DNA from: Nocardioides potassii
GTDB taxonomy: Bacteria; Actinomycetota; Actinomycetes; Propionibacteriales; Nocardioidaceae
Length of the DNA stretch: 43,042 nucleotides
Assembly: GCF_021648885.1 (NCBI RefSeq)
Contig: NZ_JAKJHZ010000013.1
Coordinates: 1 to 43,042, forward strand
Direction of reading: 5' to 3'
The notes beneath the pieces are model-generated. The model was given only the letters and a program-made list of their open reading frames with translations, was not told where the DNA came from and searched no databases. Both the position numbers and the translations under genes were made by a program. The number at the start of each line of letters is the position of its first letter. Within the stretch, counting starts at the first letter, position 1. Of the stretch, positions 1-7,304 are shown one piece after another.

Positions 1-145
1 CGGCGCACCGGGGTATCACCCCCAGCAGGCTGAACCAGAGCAGTCCGACGCCGAGGCCGAGGCTCGCGCTGGCACCGAGGGCACGCGGCCGGGTCGCCCG
101 GCGCTTGCGCGCCGGGCGACCGGTCGTGAGAGTTGCCGTTGCCAA
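1..145 (-). CDS. cysT: Sulfate/thiosulfate ABC transporter permease, N-terminal fragment (CysT-like)
   Basis: Only about the first 48 codons are present; the gene runs off the left edge. The TTG start at 145 lies 2 bases after the stop of the binding-protein gene, so the two are co-transcribed. The visible protein has a very basic N-terminus (GRPARKRRATRPR) followed by the start of a first membrane helix (LGLGVGLLWFSLLGVIP). This pattern is typical of the CysT/CysU permease, which with CysW and the CysA ATPase imports sulfate through the membrane. The assignment rests mainly on position after the binding protein; the helix alone is not diagnostic. The first 20 codons contain a 13-bp perfect inverted repeat (92-121). 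No strong ribosome site precedes the TTG, so translation probably depends on coupling. Confidence 0.7.
   Translation of the reverse strand, partial: MATATLTTGRPARKRRATRPRALGASASLGLGVGLLWFSLLGVIPRCA
92..121 (-). promoter_or_regulatory. 13-bp perfect hairpin with GCAA loop in the start of cysT
   Basis: In the transcript, GGTCGCCCGGCGC pairs perfectly with GCGCCGGGCGACC around a GCAA tetraloop of the stable GNRA class. It begins 24 bases after the first base of the TTG start. Inferred role: lowering permease translation or protecting the upstream binding-protein mRNA. Confidence 0.5.
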
Positions 146-147
146 GG

Positions 148-1197
148 TCAGCTACCGACCCCGGAGCCGGCCTGGATCTCGGTGATGATGCCGAGGGTGT
201 TGCCGTCCTCGCCGTCGCCGAAGAACTTGTCGTTGGCCTCGCCCCAGCCGTTGAAGTCACCGTCGATGGTGAGCTCGGTGGCCGGCTCGGGGAACGCGTT
301 CGCCGGGTCGAGGGCACCCTCGACCTGCACGTCCCCGACATCGGTGAGCGGGCGGAAGCCGAAGCCGGCGTACAGCTTCTGGCCCTCCTCCGAGCGCTGG
401 TAGTCGAGGAAGTCGGACGCCACGTCGGGCGCGTCCTCGGTCACGGCGCACGGGTTCTCGATCAGCAGGGTGGTGTCGGGCACGACGTAGTCGAAGTCCT
501 CACCGTTCTGCCGCGCGAGGATGGCCTCGTTCTCGTAGGAGAGCAGCACGTCACCCTGGCCCGCGGTGAAGGCGGTCGTGGCGTCGCGGCCCGAGTCGGG
601 CAGCGCGGAGACGTGGTCGAAGAAGTCGGTCATGTACGCCTTGGCGTCGTCCTCGCTGCCGCCGTCGGAGATCACCGAGCCGTAGGCCGCGAGCAGGTTC
701 CACTTGGCCGAGCCCGAGGAGGCCGGGTTGGGCGTGACGATGGAGACGTCGTCCTTGACGAGGTCGTCCCAGCTGTCGATGTTCTTGGGGTTGCCCTTGG
801 GCACGACCATCACCACGACGGACTGCGTGCAGATGCCCTTGGTGTCGCCGTCCTTCCAGTCGTCGGCGACGATGCCGGCGTCGACGAGGCGGGTCATGTC
901 GGGCTCGAGCGAGAAGTGGACCAGGTCGGCGTCCTGGCCGTCGACGACGCCGCGGCTCATGTCGCCGGACGCGCCGTAGGCCGGGCCGTCGAAGGTGACG
1001 TCCTTGCCCGCGTCGGTCTCCTCGAAGGCCTTGAACAGGGCGTCGTTGGGGGTCTCCATCACGGAGAAGCCCACGACGGCGAGGTTCGTCTTGCCTCCAT
1101 CACCGGAGCCAGAGCCCTCCGCGTCGCCCGAGCAGGCGGACAGGGCCAGGGGCCCGACGAGAGCGGCCGCGAGGGCGGCACGTGAACGGATCTGCAT
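148..1197 (-). CDS. Sulfate ABC transporter substrate-binding lipoprotein
   Basis: A 349-residue extracellular binding protein that captures sulfate or thiosulfate for an ABC importer (Sbp/CysP family, periplasmic binding protein type II fold). The start chosen is the ATG at 1197; it gives a normal signal peptide with lipobox LSAC, so Cys22 would be lipidated and the protein anchored outside the membrane. A TTG at 1230 in the same frame would add 11 residues before the signal and is less likely. Family-like segments include the stretch FSLEPDMTRLVDAGIV and a C-terminal GFRPLTDVGDVQVEG region. The permease gene follows after 2 bases. No clear Shine-Dalgarno precedes the ATG. Substrate (sulfate versus thiosulfate) cannot be decided from sequence. 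Confidence 0.85.
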   Translation of the reverse strand: MQIRSRAALAAALVGPLALSACSGDAEGSGSGDGGKTNLAVVGFSVMETPNDALFKAFEETDAGKDVTFDGPAYGASGDMSRGVVDGQDADLVHFSLEPDMTRLVDAGIVADDWKDGDTKGICTQSVVVMVVPKGNPKNIDSWDDLVKDDVSIVTPNPASSGSAKWNLLAAYGSVISDGGSEDDAKAYMTDFFDHVSALPDSGRDATTAFTAGQGDVLLSYENEAILARQNGEDFDYVVPDTTLLIENPCAVTEDAPDVASDFLDYQRSEEGQKLYAGFGFRPLTDVGDVQVEGALDPANAFPEPATELTIDGDFNGWGEANDKFFGDGEDGNTLGIITEIQAGSGVGS

Positions 1198-1237
1198 GGG
1201 GGGATCTCGACTTTCTGGATCGGTGAGCAATGTCGAG

Positions 1238-1243
1238 AAAGAT
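1238..1243 (-). promoter_or_regulatory. Possible -10 box for the sulfate transport operon
   Basis: TATCTT on the minus strand lies about 40 bases before the ATG at 1197. The surrounding stretch (1231-1260) is unusually AT-rich for this genome. No convincing -35 was seen. Confidence 0.35.
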
Positions 1244-1288
1244 ACATGACTTTATGGATGGCGATGACATTGCCCGTTCCTCGAGCGC

Positions 1289-1331
1289 GTGTCGTGGATC
1301 ACGACACCGGTGTCCGCGCGTGGATCACGCG
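1289..1331. promoter_or_regulatory. Operator-like array between the sulfate operon and korAB
   Basis: Two inverted repeats share the core CGTGGATCACG. The first is GTGTCGTG-GAT-CACGACAC (1289-1307, perfect 8-bp arms). The second is CGCGTG-GAT-CACGCG (1317-1331, perfect 6-bp arms). Their centres are 26 bp apart. Between them GACACCGGTGTC (1303-1314) is a perfect 12-bp palindrome. This looks like a binding site for a dimeric repressor or activator. Which operon it serves and which protein binds it are unknown. Confidence 0.5.
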
Positions 1332-1395
1332 TGGGAACGGCCTCGACGAGGCGTCCATCACGTGGGGACGGACGTCCAGACCACCCGTGCCCGAC

Positions 1396-1401
1396 TACTC
1401 T
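1396..1401 (+). promoter_or_regulatory. Candidate -10 box for korAB
   Basis: TACTCT fits the actinobacterial -10 pattern TANNNT. Transcription would begin near 1408 and leave a leader of about 65 bases before the GTG at 1474. Confidence 0.4.
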
Positions 1402-1473
1402 GGGAAGTCGGGGAAACGTCCCCCGACACGCAGCAGACACGCACGCAGCACGCACGGAAGCAGGGCACAACAG

Positions 1474-3399
1474 GTGAGTGGACCCGCCAAGCAGGTCAAG
1501 CAGCTCGACCGCGTCATCATCCGGTTCGCAGGCGACTCCGGCGACGGCATGCAGCTGACCGGTGACCGGTTCACCCAGGAGACCGCGGCCTTCGGCAACG
1601 ACCTGGTGACGCTGCCCAACTTCCCCGCCGAGATCCGTGCCCCCCAGGGCACCCTCCCTGGCGTGTCGTCGTTCCAGGTCCACTTCGCCGACCACGACAT
1701 CCTCACCGCGGGCGACGCCCCCGACGTGCTCGTGGCGATGAACCCGGCCGCGCTACGGGCCAACCTCGGCGACCTGCACAAGGGCGCGACGATCATCGTC
1801 GACACCCACGACTTCACCGCGCGCAACCTCACCAAGGCCGGCTACCAGGACAACCCGCTTGAGGGCGACAGCCTCGACGCGTACGCCGTCCACACCGTCG
1901 ACCTGACGGGGATGACGGTCGAGGCGGTCAAGGACTACGGGCTGTCCCGCAAGGACGCGTCCCGGGCGAAGAACATGTTCGCTCTCGGCCTCCTGTCGTG
2001 GATGTACGGCCGCCCGACCGACCCGACCACCACGTTCCTCGAGAAGCGGTTCGCCAAGGTCCCCGACATCCGCGACGCCAACATCGCCGCCTTCAAGGCC
2101 GGCTGGAACTTCGGCGAGACGACCGAGGCGTTCGCCGTCCAGTACGAGATCAAGCCCGCGACCCTGCCGCCCGGCACCTACCGCAACATCACCGGCAACC
2201 TCGCGCTCGCCTACGGCCTCGTCGCCGGCAGCGTCCAGTCCGGTCTCCCGCTGTTCCTGGGCACCTACCCCATCACCCCGGCCTCCGACATCCTTCACGA
2301 GCTGTCGAAGCACAAGTCCTTCGGCGTCACGACGTTCCAGGCCGAGGACGAGATCGCGGGCGTCGGCGCCGCCATCGGGGCGTCGTACGCCGGTCACCTC
2401 GGCGTGACGTCGACCTCGGGCCCCGGCGTGGCGCTCAAGTCCGAGGCGATCGGCCTCGCGGTGATGACCGAGCTGCCGCTCGTCGTCGTGGACGTCCAGC
2501 GCGGCGGTCCCTCGACCGGCCTGCCCACCAAGACCGAGCAGGCCGACCTGCTGCAGGCGATGTTCGGCCGCAACGGCGAGGCGCCCGTGCCGGTCGTGGC
2601 ACCGCAGTCGCCCGGCGACTGCTTCGCGGCGGCGGTCGAGGCGGCCCGCATCGCCGTCACCTACCGCACGCCCGTGCTGCTGCTCTCCGACGGCTACCTC
2701 GCCAACGGCTCCGAGCCGTGGCGGGTCCCGACGATCGACGAGCTGCCGGTGATCGACCCGGCCTTCGCGACCGAGAAGAACCACGGCTCGGGGGACGACG
2801 CCGAGTTCTGGCCCTACCTGCGCGACGAGGCCACGCTCGCGCGCCCGTGGGCCATCCCCGGCACCCCGGGCCTCGAGCACCGCATCGGCGGCCTGGAGAA
2901 GGGCGACGGGCACGGCAACATCTCCTACGACCCGGCCAACCACGACTTCATGGTCCGCACCCGCCAGGCCAAGGTCGACCGGATCGCCGAGACCATCCCC
3001 CCGGTCGAGGTCGACGACCCGTCGGGCGAGGCGAAGGTGCTCGTCATCGGATGGGGCAGCACCTACGGCCCGATCGGCGCCGGCGTCCGCCGGGTCCGCA
3101 AGGCCGGCTACAAGGTCGCGCAGGCGCACCTGCGCCACCTCAACCCGTTCCCGAGCAACCTCGGCGAGGTGCTGAAGGGCTACGACAAGGTGCTGGTGCC
3201 GGAGATGAACCTCGGCCAGCTCTCGCTGCTGCTGCGGGCCAAGTACCTCGTCGACGCCGTCGGCTACAACCACGTCCGCGGACTGCCCCTCAAGGCCACC
3301 GAGCTCGCCCACGCGATCGGTGAGCTGGTCGGCCAGGCCGAGGGGATCGACATCGAGCTGGGCGTCTGGGGCGAGCCCACGCAGAAGGAGCACATCTGA
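1474..3399 (+). CDS. korA: 2-oxoglutarate:ferredoxin oxidoreductase, alpha subunit (fused gamma-alpha)
   Basis: 641 residues. With KorB it performs CoA-dependent oxidative decarboxylation of 2-oxoglutarate to succinyl-CoA and reduces ferredoxin, acting as an alternative to the 2-oxoglutarate dehydrogenase complex. The N-terminal ~200 residues are the gamma-type domain (RVIIRFAGDSGDGMQ near residue 13). The alpha domain follows with YPITPASD, the EDEIAGVGAAIGAS segment and the TSTSGPGVALKSE stretch, then a C-terminal domain. The GTG at 1474 is chosen because the protein then begins just before the conserved gamma domain and has the usual length; the frame is open further upstream, but that part crosses the operator-like array. 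The stop overlaps the korB start in TGATG, so translation is coupled. Substrate preference is inferred from similarity to actinobacterial KorAB. Confidence 0.9.
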   Translation: MSGPAKQVKQLDRVIIRFAGDSGDGMQLTGDRFTQETAAFGNDLVTLPNFPAEIRAPQGTLPGVSSFQVHFADHDILTAGDAPDVLVAMNPAALRANLGDLHKGATIIVDTHDFTARNLTKAGYQDNPLEGDSLDAYAVHTVDLTGMTVEAVKDYGLSRKDASRAKNMFALGLLSWMYGRPTDPTTTFLEKRFAKVPDIRDANIAAFKAGWNFGETTEAFAVQYEIKPATLPPGTYRNITGNLALAYGLVAGSVQSGLPLFLGTYPITPASDILHELSKHKSFGVTTFQAEDEIAGVGAAIGASYAGHLGVTSTSGPGVALKSEAIGLAVMTELPLVVVDVQRGGPSTGLPTKTEQADLLQAMFGRNGEAPVPVVAPQSPGDCFAAAVEAARIAVTYRTPVLLLSDGYLANGSEPWRVPTIDELPVIDPAFATEKNHGSGDDAEFWPYLRDEATLARPWAIPGTPGLEHRIGGLEKGDGHGNISYDPANHDFMVRTRQAKVDRIAETIPPVEVDDPSGEAKVLVIGWGSTYGPIGAGVRRVRKAGYKVAQAHLRHLNPFPSNLGEVLKGYDKVLVPEMNLGQLSLLLRAKYLVDAVGYNHVRGLPLKATELAHAIGELVGQAEGIDIELGVWGEPTQKEHI

Positions 3400-4544
3400 T
3401 GAGCACGACCCCCTTGACGGATCTCGGCCTCCCGGGCCTCCGTTCCGGCACGGAGCTGGTGCCCAGCCACGACTCGGAGGCCGACGGCGCGCAGACGGCA
3501 AAGGAGTTCACCTCCGACCAGGAGGTCCGCTGGTGCCCCGGGTGCGGTGACTACGCCGTTCTCAAGGCCGTCCAGTCGTTCCTGCCCGACCTCGGCCTGC
3601 GCCGCGAGAACATTGTCTTCGTCTCCGGCATCGGCTGCTCGTCGCGCTTCCCCTACTACCTCGACACCTACGGCATGCACTCGATCCACGGCCGCGCGCC
3701 GTCGATCGCGACCGGCATCGCCACCGCGCGCGAGGACCTGTCGGTGTGGGTCGTCACCGGCGACGGCGACGCGCTGTCGATCGGCGGCAACCACCTCATC
3801 CACGCGCTGCGCCGCAACGTGAACATGACGATCCTGCTGTTCAACAACCGGATCTACGGCCTGACCAAGGGCCAGTACTCCCCCACCTCGGAGACGGGCA
3901 AGGTCACCAAGTCGACCCCGATGGGCTCGCTCGACCACCCGTTCAACCCGGTCTCGCTCGCGCTCGGCGCGGAGGCGACCTTCGTGGCCCGCACGATCGA
4001 CTCCGACCGCAAGCACCTGACGTCCGTGCTCGCCGCGGCCGCCGCGCACCGCGGCACCTCGCTGGTCGAGATCTACCAGAACTGCCCGATCTTCAACGAC
4101 GGCGCGTTCGACGCCATCAAGTCGCCCGAGACCAAGGCCGACGCGATCATCCCGCTCGTGCACGGCGAGCCGGTCACGTTCGGCGCCCAGTTCGAGGACG
4201 GCCCGCTCGTTGGAAAGGGCTCCAAGGCGCTGATCCGCGACCAGGCGACCGGTGGCGTGAAGGTCGTCGCGACGACCGACGTCGACGCGGCCGACATCGT
4301 GGTCCACGACGCGCACAGCCCCGACCCGACGATGGCCTTCGCGATCTCGCGACTGACCGACTCGGGATACCTCAACACCTCACCGATCGGCATCTTCCGC
4401 CAGGTCGAGCGGACGACGTACGACGACGCGGCACGCGAGCAGGTCGCGGCGTCGCGCAGCGCGGCGTCCGGGGACGACACCGCCGACCAGTCCGCCCGGT
4501 TGGCGGGGCTGATCGGCGGCGGTGACACCTGGACGATCCTCTGA
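3399..4544 (+). CDS. korB: 2-oxoglutarate:ferredoxin oxidoreductase, beta subunit
   Basis: 381 residues, the thiamine-diphosphate-binding catalytic partner of KorA. CPGCGDY (near residue 47) and the nearby Cys of GIGCSS supply iron-sulfur-type cysteines of this family. The ThDP/Mg motif is GDGDALSIGGNHLIHALRRN followed by the stretch ending NNRIYGLTKGQYSPTS. The ATG overlaps the korA stop by one base. The gene ends 16 bp from the convergent secreted-protein gene; the short CCCG/CGGG inverted repeat in that gap is too weak to call a terminator. Electrons would go to ferredoxin; no ferredoxin gene is in the window. Confidence 0.9.
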   Translation: MSTTPLTDLGLPGLRSGTELVPSHDSEADGAQTAKEFTSDQEVRWCPGCGDYAVLKAVQSFLPDLGLRRENIVFVSGIGCSSRFPYYLDTYGMHSIHGRAPSIATGIATAREDLSVWVVTGDGDALSIGGNHLIHALRRNVNMTILLFNNRIYGLTKGQYSPTSETGKVTKSTPMGSLDHPFNPVSLALGAEATFVARTIDSDRKHLTSVLAAAAAHRGTSLVEIYQNCPIFNDGAFDAIKSPETKADAIIPLVHGEPVTFGAQFEDGPLVGKGSKALIRDQATGGVKVVATTDVDAADIVVHDAHSPDPTMAFAISRLTDSGYLNTSPIGIFRQVERTTYDDAAREQVAASRSAASGDDTADQSARLAGLIGGGDTWTIL

Positions 4545-4560
4545 TCGTCCCGCGATCGGG

Positions 4561-4971
4561 TCAGTCGAAGTAGAGCGTCCAGATCTTGCCCTTGGTGTTG
4601 CCGTAGCCGTTGGAGTGGTCGACCTTCGAGCGCCACTTCCAGCGACCCTTCGACGGCGCGTAGATCCGCGTCTTGTAGGCGCCGGCGTCGTTGGTCTTCA
4701 CCTTCTTGACCGTCTTCCACTGGCAGGTGCCGCACGCCTTCTTGAGGATCTTCACCTTCTGGTTGGCGTAGGGCAGCAGCGTGCCGTCGGCCTGCGGCTC
4801 CATCACCGTGCCCTTGAGCTTGAACGCGTTGTAGGACACCTGCTTGGTGCCTGGCGGGACCTCGTCGATGATCCGCTTGGGCAGCGAGCCGGCGGTGGCG
4901 CCCGTCGCGAGCACACCTCCGACGAGCAGAGCGGCGATGAGTACTGCCAGGACAGCGCGGAGCTTGCGCAT
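4561..4971 (-). CDS. Small secreted beta-sandwich-like protein of unknown function
   Basis: 136 residues with a clear Sec signal peptide (MRKLRAVLAVLIAALLVGG, likely cleavage after ATA near residue 27). The mature part is basic and rich in Lys, Thr and aromatic residues. It has a CGTC pair in KKACGTCQWKTVKK that could form a disulfide. The pattern of KVKIL...W-KTV-K...GAYKTRIYA resembles Ig-like beta-sandwich domains, and a similar pattern occurs in the N-terminal module of the GH16 protein at 28410-29624. A strong ribosome site (GGGGGAG) stands 6 bases before the ATG. A TACGAT hexamer (5047-5052, minus) may be its -10 box. No enzymatic motif seen; function unknown. Confidence 0.75.
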   Translation of the reverse strand: MRKLRAVLAVLIAALLVGGVLATGATAGSLPKRIIDEVPPGTKQVSYNAFKLKGTVMEPQADGTLLPYANQKVKILKKACGTCQWKTVKKVKTNDAGAYKTRIYAPSKGRWKWRSKVDHSNGYGNTKGKIWTLYFD

Positions 4972-5068
4972 GTGGAACTCCCCCTCGAGAGACGACCTCG
5001 GTTGACTGACTTCGGGTGACGCGGGGTCCCAACCCCGGACCGCCCCATCGTAGGCGACGCCGCGGTCC

Positions 5069-5074
5069 TAGACT
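5069..5074 (+). promoter_or_regulatory. Leaderless -10 box for rarD-like gene
   Basis: TAGACT followed by 6 bases and the GTG at 5081. Transcription would start at or next to the start codon. Confidence 0.55.
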
Positions 5075-5080
5075 TCGGGA

Positions 5081-5989
5081 GTGCCAGACAGCCGCCGTGG
5101 ACTTCTGCTCGGCGCGCTGGCCTACTTCCTGTGGGGGACCTTTCCGCTCTACTGGACCCTGCTCGAGCCGGGCGGCGCCCTCGAGATCCTCGCCCACCGG
5201 ATCGCGTGGTCGAGCGTCGTCATGGTCGTCCTGGTGGTCGCGCTCCGTCGGGTGCCCCAGCTCAAGGCGCTCCTGCGCGACCGTCGGCGCCTGCTGCTGA
5301 TCTGTTGCGCCGCCGTGGTGATCACCCTCAACTGGGGCGGCTACATCTGGGGCGTCAACAACGGCCGGGTCGTCGAGACCGCACTCGGCTACTTCATCAA
5401 CCCGCTCGTGACAGTGCTGATGGGCGTGCTGGTCCTCGGCGAACGGCTGCGCCGGCTGCAGTGGGTCGCGATGGCGATCGCGTTCGTGGCGGTCGTCGTC
5501 CTCGCGGTCGACTACGGACGTCCGCCCTGGATCGCCCTCCTGCTGGCGTTCTCGTTCGGTACGTACGGGCTGCTCAAGAAGCAGGCCGGGGTGGGAGCGG
5601 TGGAGAGCATCACGGTCGAGACCGCCGTCCTGACGCCGTTCGCCGTGGCGTACATCGTGTGGCTCATGGCCACCGGGGCGTCGAGCTTCGGGTCCCACGG
5701 CCTGGGCCACGCGCTGCTCTTCACCACCACCGGCGTCATCACCGCGGTCCCGTTGATGCTCTTCGGCGCGGCCGCGATCCGCGTCTCCATGGTGTCTCTC
5801 GGGCTGCTGCAGTACCTCGCCCCGACCATCCAGTTCGCCCTCGGTCTCACGGTCTTCGACGAGGCGATGCCGGCCAGTCGATGGATCGGCTTCTGCCTGG
5901 TCTGGCTCGCGCTCGTCGTCTTCACCATCGAGGCACTCAACCACCGGCGCCACCAGCTCCGGCTGGTCGCGCACGCCTCCGCCGTCTGA
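5081..5989 (+). CDS. rarD: RarD-type EamA family transporter
   Basis: 302 residues, a ten-helix drug/metabolite transporter superfamily protein in the inner membrane. The opening RRGLLLGALAYFLWGTFPLY, the motif HRIAWS (near residue 39) and NWGGYIWGVNNGR (near residue 86) are signatures of the RarD subgroup. It has two EamA repeats: helices to about residue 145, then about 150-290. Substrate is not known; RarD proteins are named from chloramphenicol-related phenotypes in other bacteria, which does not prove that role here. The GTG start is supported by the leaderless -10 box and a lack of Shine-Dalgarno. It stands alone, divergent from the small secreted protein and convergent with the polyprenyl synthase across the repeat block. 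Confidence 0.85.
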   Translation: MPDSRRGLLLGALAYFLWGTFPLYWTLLEPGGALEILAHRIAWSSVVMVVLVVALRRVPQLKALLRDRRRLLLICCAAVVITLNWGGYIWGVNNGRVVETALGYFINPLVTVLMGVLVLGERLRRLQWVAMAIAFVAVVVLAVDYGRPPWIALLLAFSFGTYGLLKKQAGVGAVESITVETAVLTPFAVAYIVWLMATGASSFGSHGLGHALLFTTTGVITAVPLMLFGAAAIRVSMVSLGLLQYLAPTIQFALGLTVFDEAMPASRWIGFCLVWLALVVFTIEALNHRRHQLRLVAHASAV

Positions 5990-6004
5990 GGCCTTCCGGT
6001 CATC

Positions 6005-6296
6005 GCTCGAGCGGTGGTCCACCCACATTCCGGGTGCGGGGAATGTCGCTCCACCACCGCCCGCGGGCGCGCCGCCCGACGACACGCGCTCGAGCGGTGG
6101 TCCACCCACATTCCGGGCGCGCGAAATGTCGCTCCACCACCGCTCGCGGCTCGAGCGGTGCGTGAGGAGGATCCGGAGGCCGCACAATGCCCCTCACCCA
6201 CCGCCGGCCGGCGCGCCGCCGTACGACACGCGGGCGAGCGGCGGGAGAAGCGGCTCCGAGCGGGCCGAAATGCCCGTCGCGCACCGCTGACGGTTC
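6005..6296. repeat. Four-unit structured repeat block between convergent genes
   Basis: The whole 316-bp gap between two convergent genes is filled by four related units starting at 6005, 6088, 6149 and 6232. Spacing is 83, 61 and 83 bp; unit 2 lacks the GCGCGCCGCC...GACACGC spacer. Each unit starts with a GAGCGG-type edge and ends with an ACCGC-type edge, so it can fold on itself. Units 1 and 2 pair GCGGTGG with CCACCGC and ACATTCC with GGAATGT. Unit 3 instead pairs GTGAGG with CCTCAC. Arms differ between units but pairing is kept. No protein is encoded. It may act as a two-way terminator or as a REP-like element. Confidence 0.7.
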
Positions 6297-6305
6297 GGGC
6301 GATCC

Positions 6306-7304
6306 CTAGGCCGAGCGGGTGGCGACGACGTCGACGAAGGACGCGAGCGCCGTACGCACGGGGCCCGGCTCCAGCACCTCGAGGTGCTGCTTGGCGACGG
6401 TCGCCTGGCCGAGGACGTAGGCGCGCGCCTGGTCCATCGCCGGATGCTTGCGGAGCAGGTCGAGGGCCTCGGCGTGCTCGGCGTCGTCGGTGAGCGGGCG
6501 GCCCAGCAGCTCGAGGAGCCGGGCGTCGGCCGGGTCGGTCGAGGCCTGCGCCATCAGGCTGGGCAGGGTCGGGACGCCCTCGCGGAGGTCCGTGCCGGGT
6601 GTCTTGCCGGAGGTGTGCGACTCGGAGGCGATGTCGAGGATGTCGTCCGAGAGCTGGAAGGTGGAGCCGACGATCTCGCCGTAGGCGCGCAGCGCCTCGA
6701 CCACCTCGGGCGAGGCTCCGGAGAACATCGCGCCGTAGCGTGCGGAGGTCGCGATCAGCGAGCCGGTCTTGCCGGCCACGACCTCGAGGTAGTGCGCCAG
6801 CGGGTCCTCGTCGGGACCGGGCTCCACCGTCTCGAGGATCTGGCCCTCGACGAGGCTGGTGAACGTCTGCGCCTGGATCCGTACGGCGTCCGGGCCGAGG
6901 TCGGCGGTGAGCTCCGAGGACTTCCCGAACAGGAAGTCTCCGGTGAGGATCGCGACGTGGTTGTCCCAGCGCGCGTTGGCCGTGTCGGCGCCGCGGCGCA
7001 GGGCGGCCTCGTCCATGACGTCGTCGTGGTAGAGCGAGGCGACGTGGGTGAGCTCCACGACGCAGGCCGCGGTGTCCACCTCGTCGGCCTGGGGGTGCGG
7101 TCCGGCCTCGGCGGCGAGCAGGACGAGCAGCGGCCGGAACCGCTTGCCGCCGGCCGTCATCAGGTGGGTCGCCGCCTCGGTGACGAAGGGCGTCCGCGCG
7201 CGGCAGTGCTCGACGAGCAGCTCCTCGATGCGGGCCAGCCGAGCGACGAGACGCTGCTCGAGCGCAGCGTCGACGACGGGCATGGCGAGGGGCGAGTCAC
7301 TCAC
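6306..7304 (-). CDS. Long-chain polyprenyl diphosphate synthase
   Basis: 332 residues, trans-isoprenyl diphosphate synthase that extends an allylic diphosphate with isopentenyl units, most likely to make the menaquinone side chain. It has GGKRFRPLL (52-60), the first Asp-rich motif DDVMD (94-98) and the second DDILD (220-224), both complete, so it should be active. Start: GTG at 7304 overlaps the nuoN stop (GTGA), giving the normal family length; an internal ATG at 7283 would remove 7 residues. It is the last gene of the nuo operon, so tail supply for the quinone is tied to complex I expression. Product chain length cannot be read safely from sequence. Confidence 0.85.
   Translation of the reverse strand: MSDSPLAMPVVDAALEQRLVARLARIEELLVEHCRARTPFVTEAATHLMTAGGKRFRPLLVLLAAEAGPHPQADEVDTAACVVELTHVASLYHDDVMDEAALRRGADTANARWDNHVAILTGDFLFGKSSELTADLGPDAVRIQAQTFTSLVEGQILETVEPGPDEDPLAHYLEVVAGKTGSLIATSARYGAMFSGASPEVVEALRAYGEIVGSTFQLSDDILDIASESHTSGKTPGTDLREGVPTLPSLMAQASTDPADARLLELLGRPLTDDAEHAEALDLLRKHPAMDQARAYVLGQATVAKQHLEVLEPGPVRTALASFVDVVATRSA

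Noticed and set aside
1..30. Frameshift in cysT near the left edge (GVIPRCA where a helix is expected)
   Set aside because: Only a few residues are visible before the edge, so an error or frameshift cannot be separated from normal variation.
1246..1473. Upstream in-frame extension of korA
   Set aside because: It adds 76 residues without family similarity, crosses the operator-like array and the -10 box, and exceeds normal KorA length.
1753..3501. A 582-codon open frame on the minus strand opposite korA
   Set aside because: Composition is the Arg/Val/Asp/Gly-rich pattern of antisense frames in GC-rich coding DNA, with no domain, while korA on the other strand has all family motifs. The same applies to other long frames opposite nuo, men and DUF222 genes.
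4549..4560. CCCG-CGAT-CGGG inverted repeat between korB and the secreted-protein gene as a terminator
   Set aside because: The stem is only 4 bp and no T-run follows.
6005..6296. CRISPR array
   Set aside because: Units are divergent, self-complementary along their whole length and have no unique spacers or cas genes nearby.
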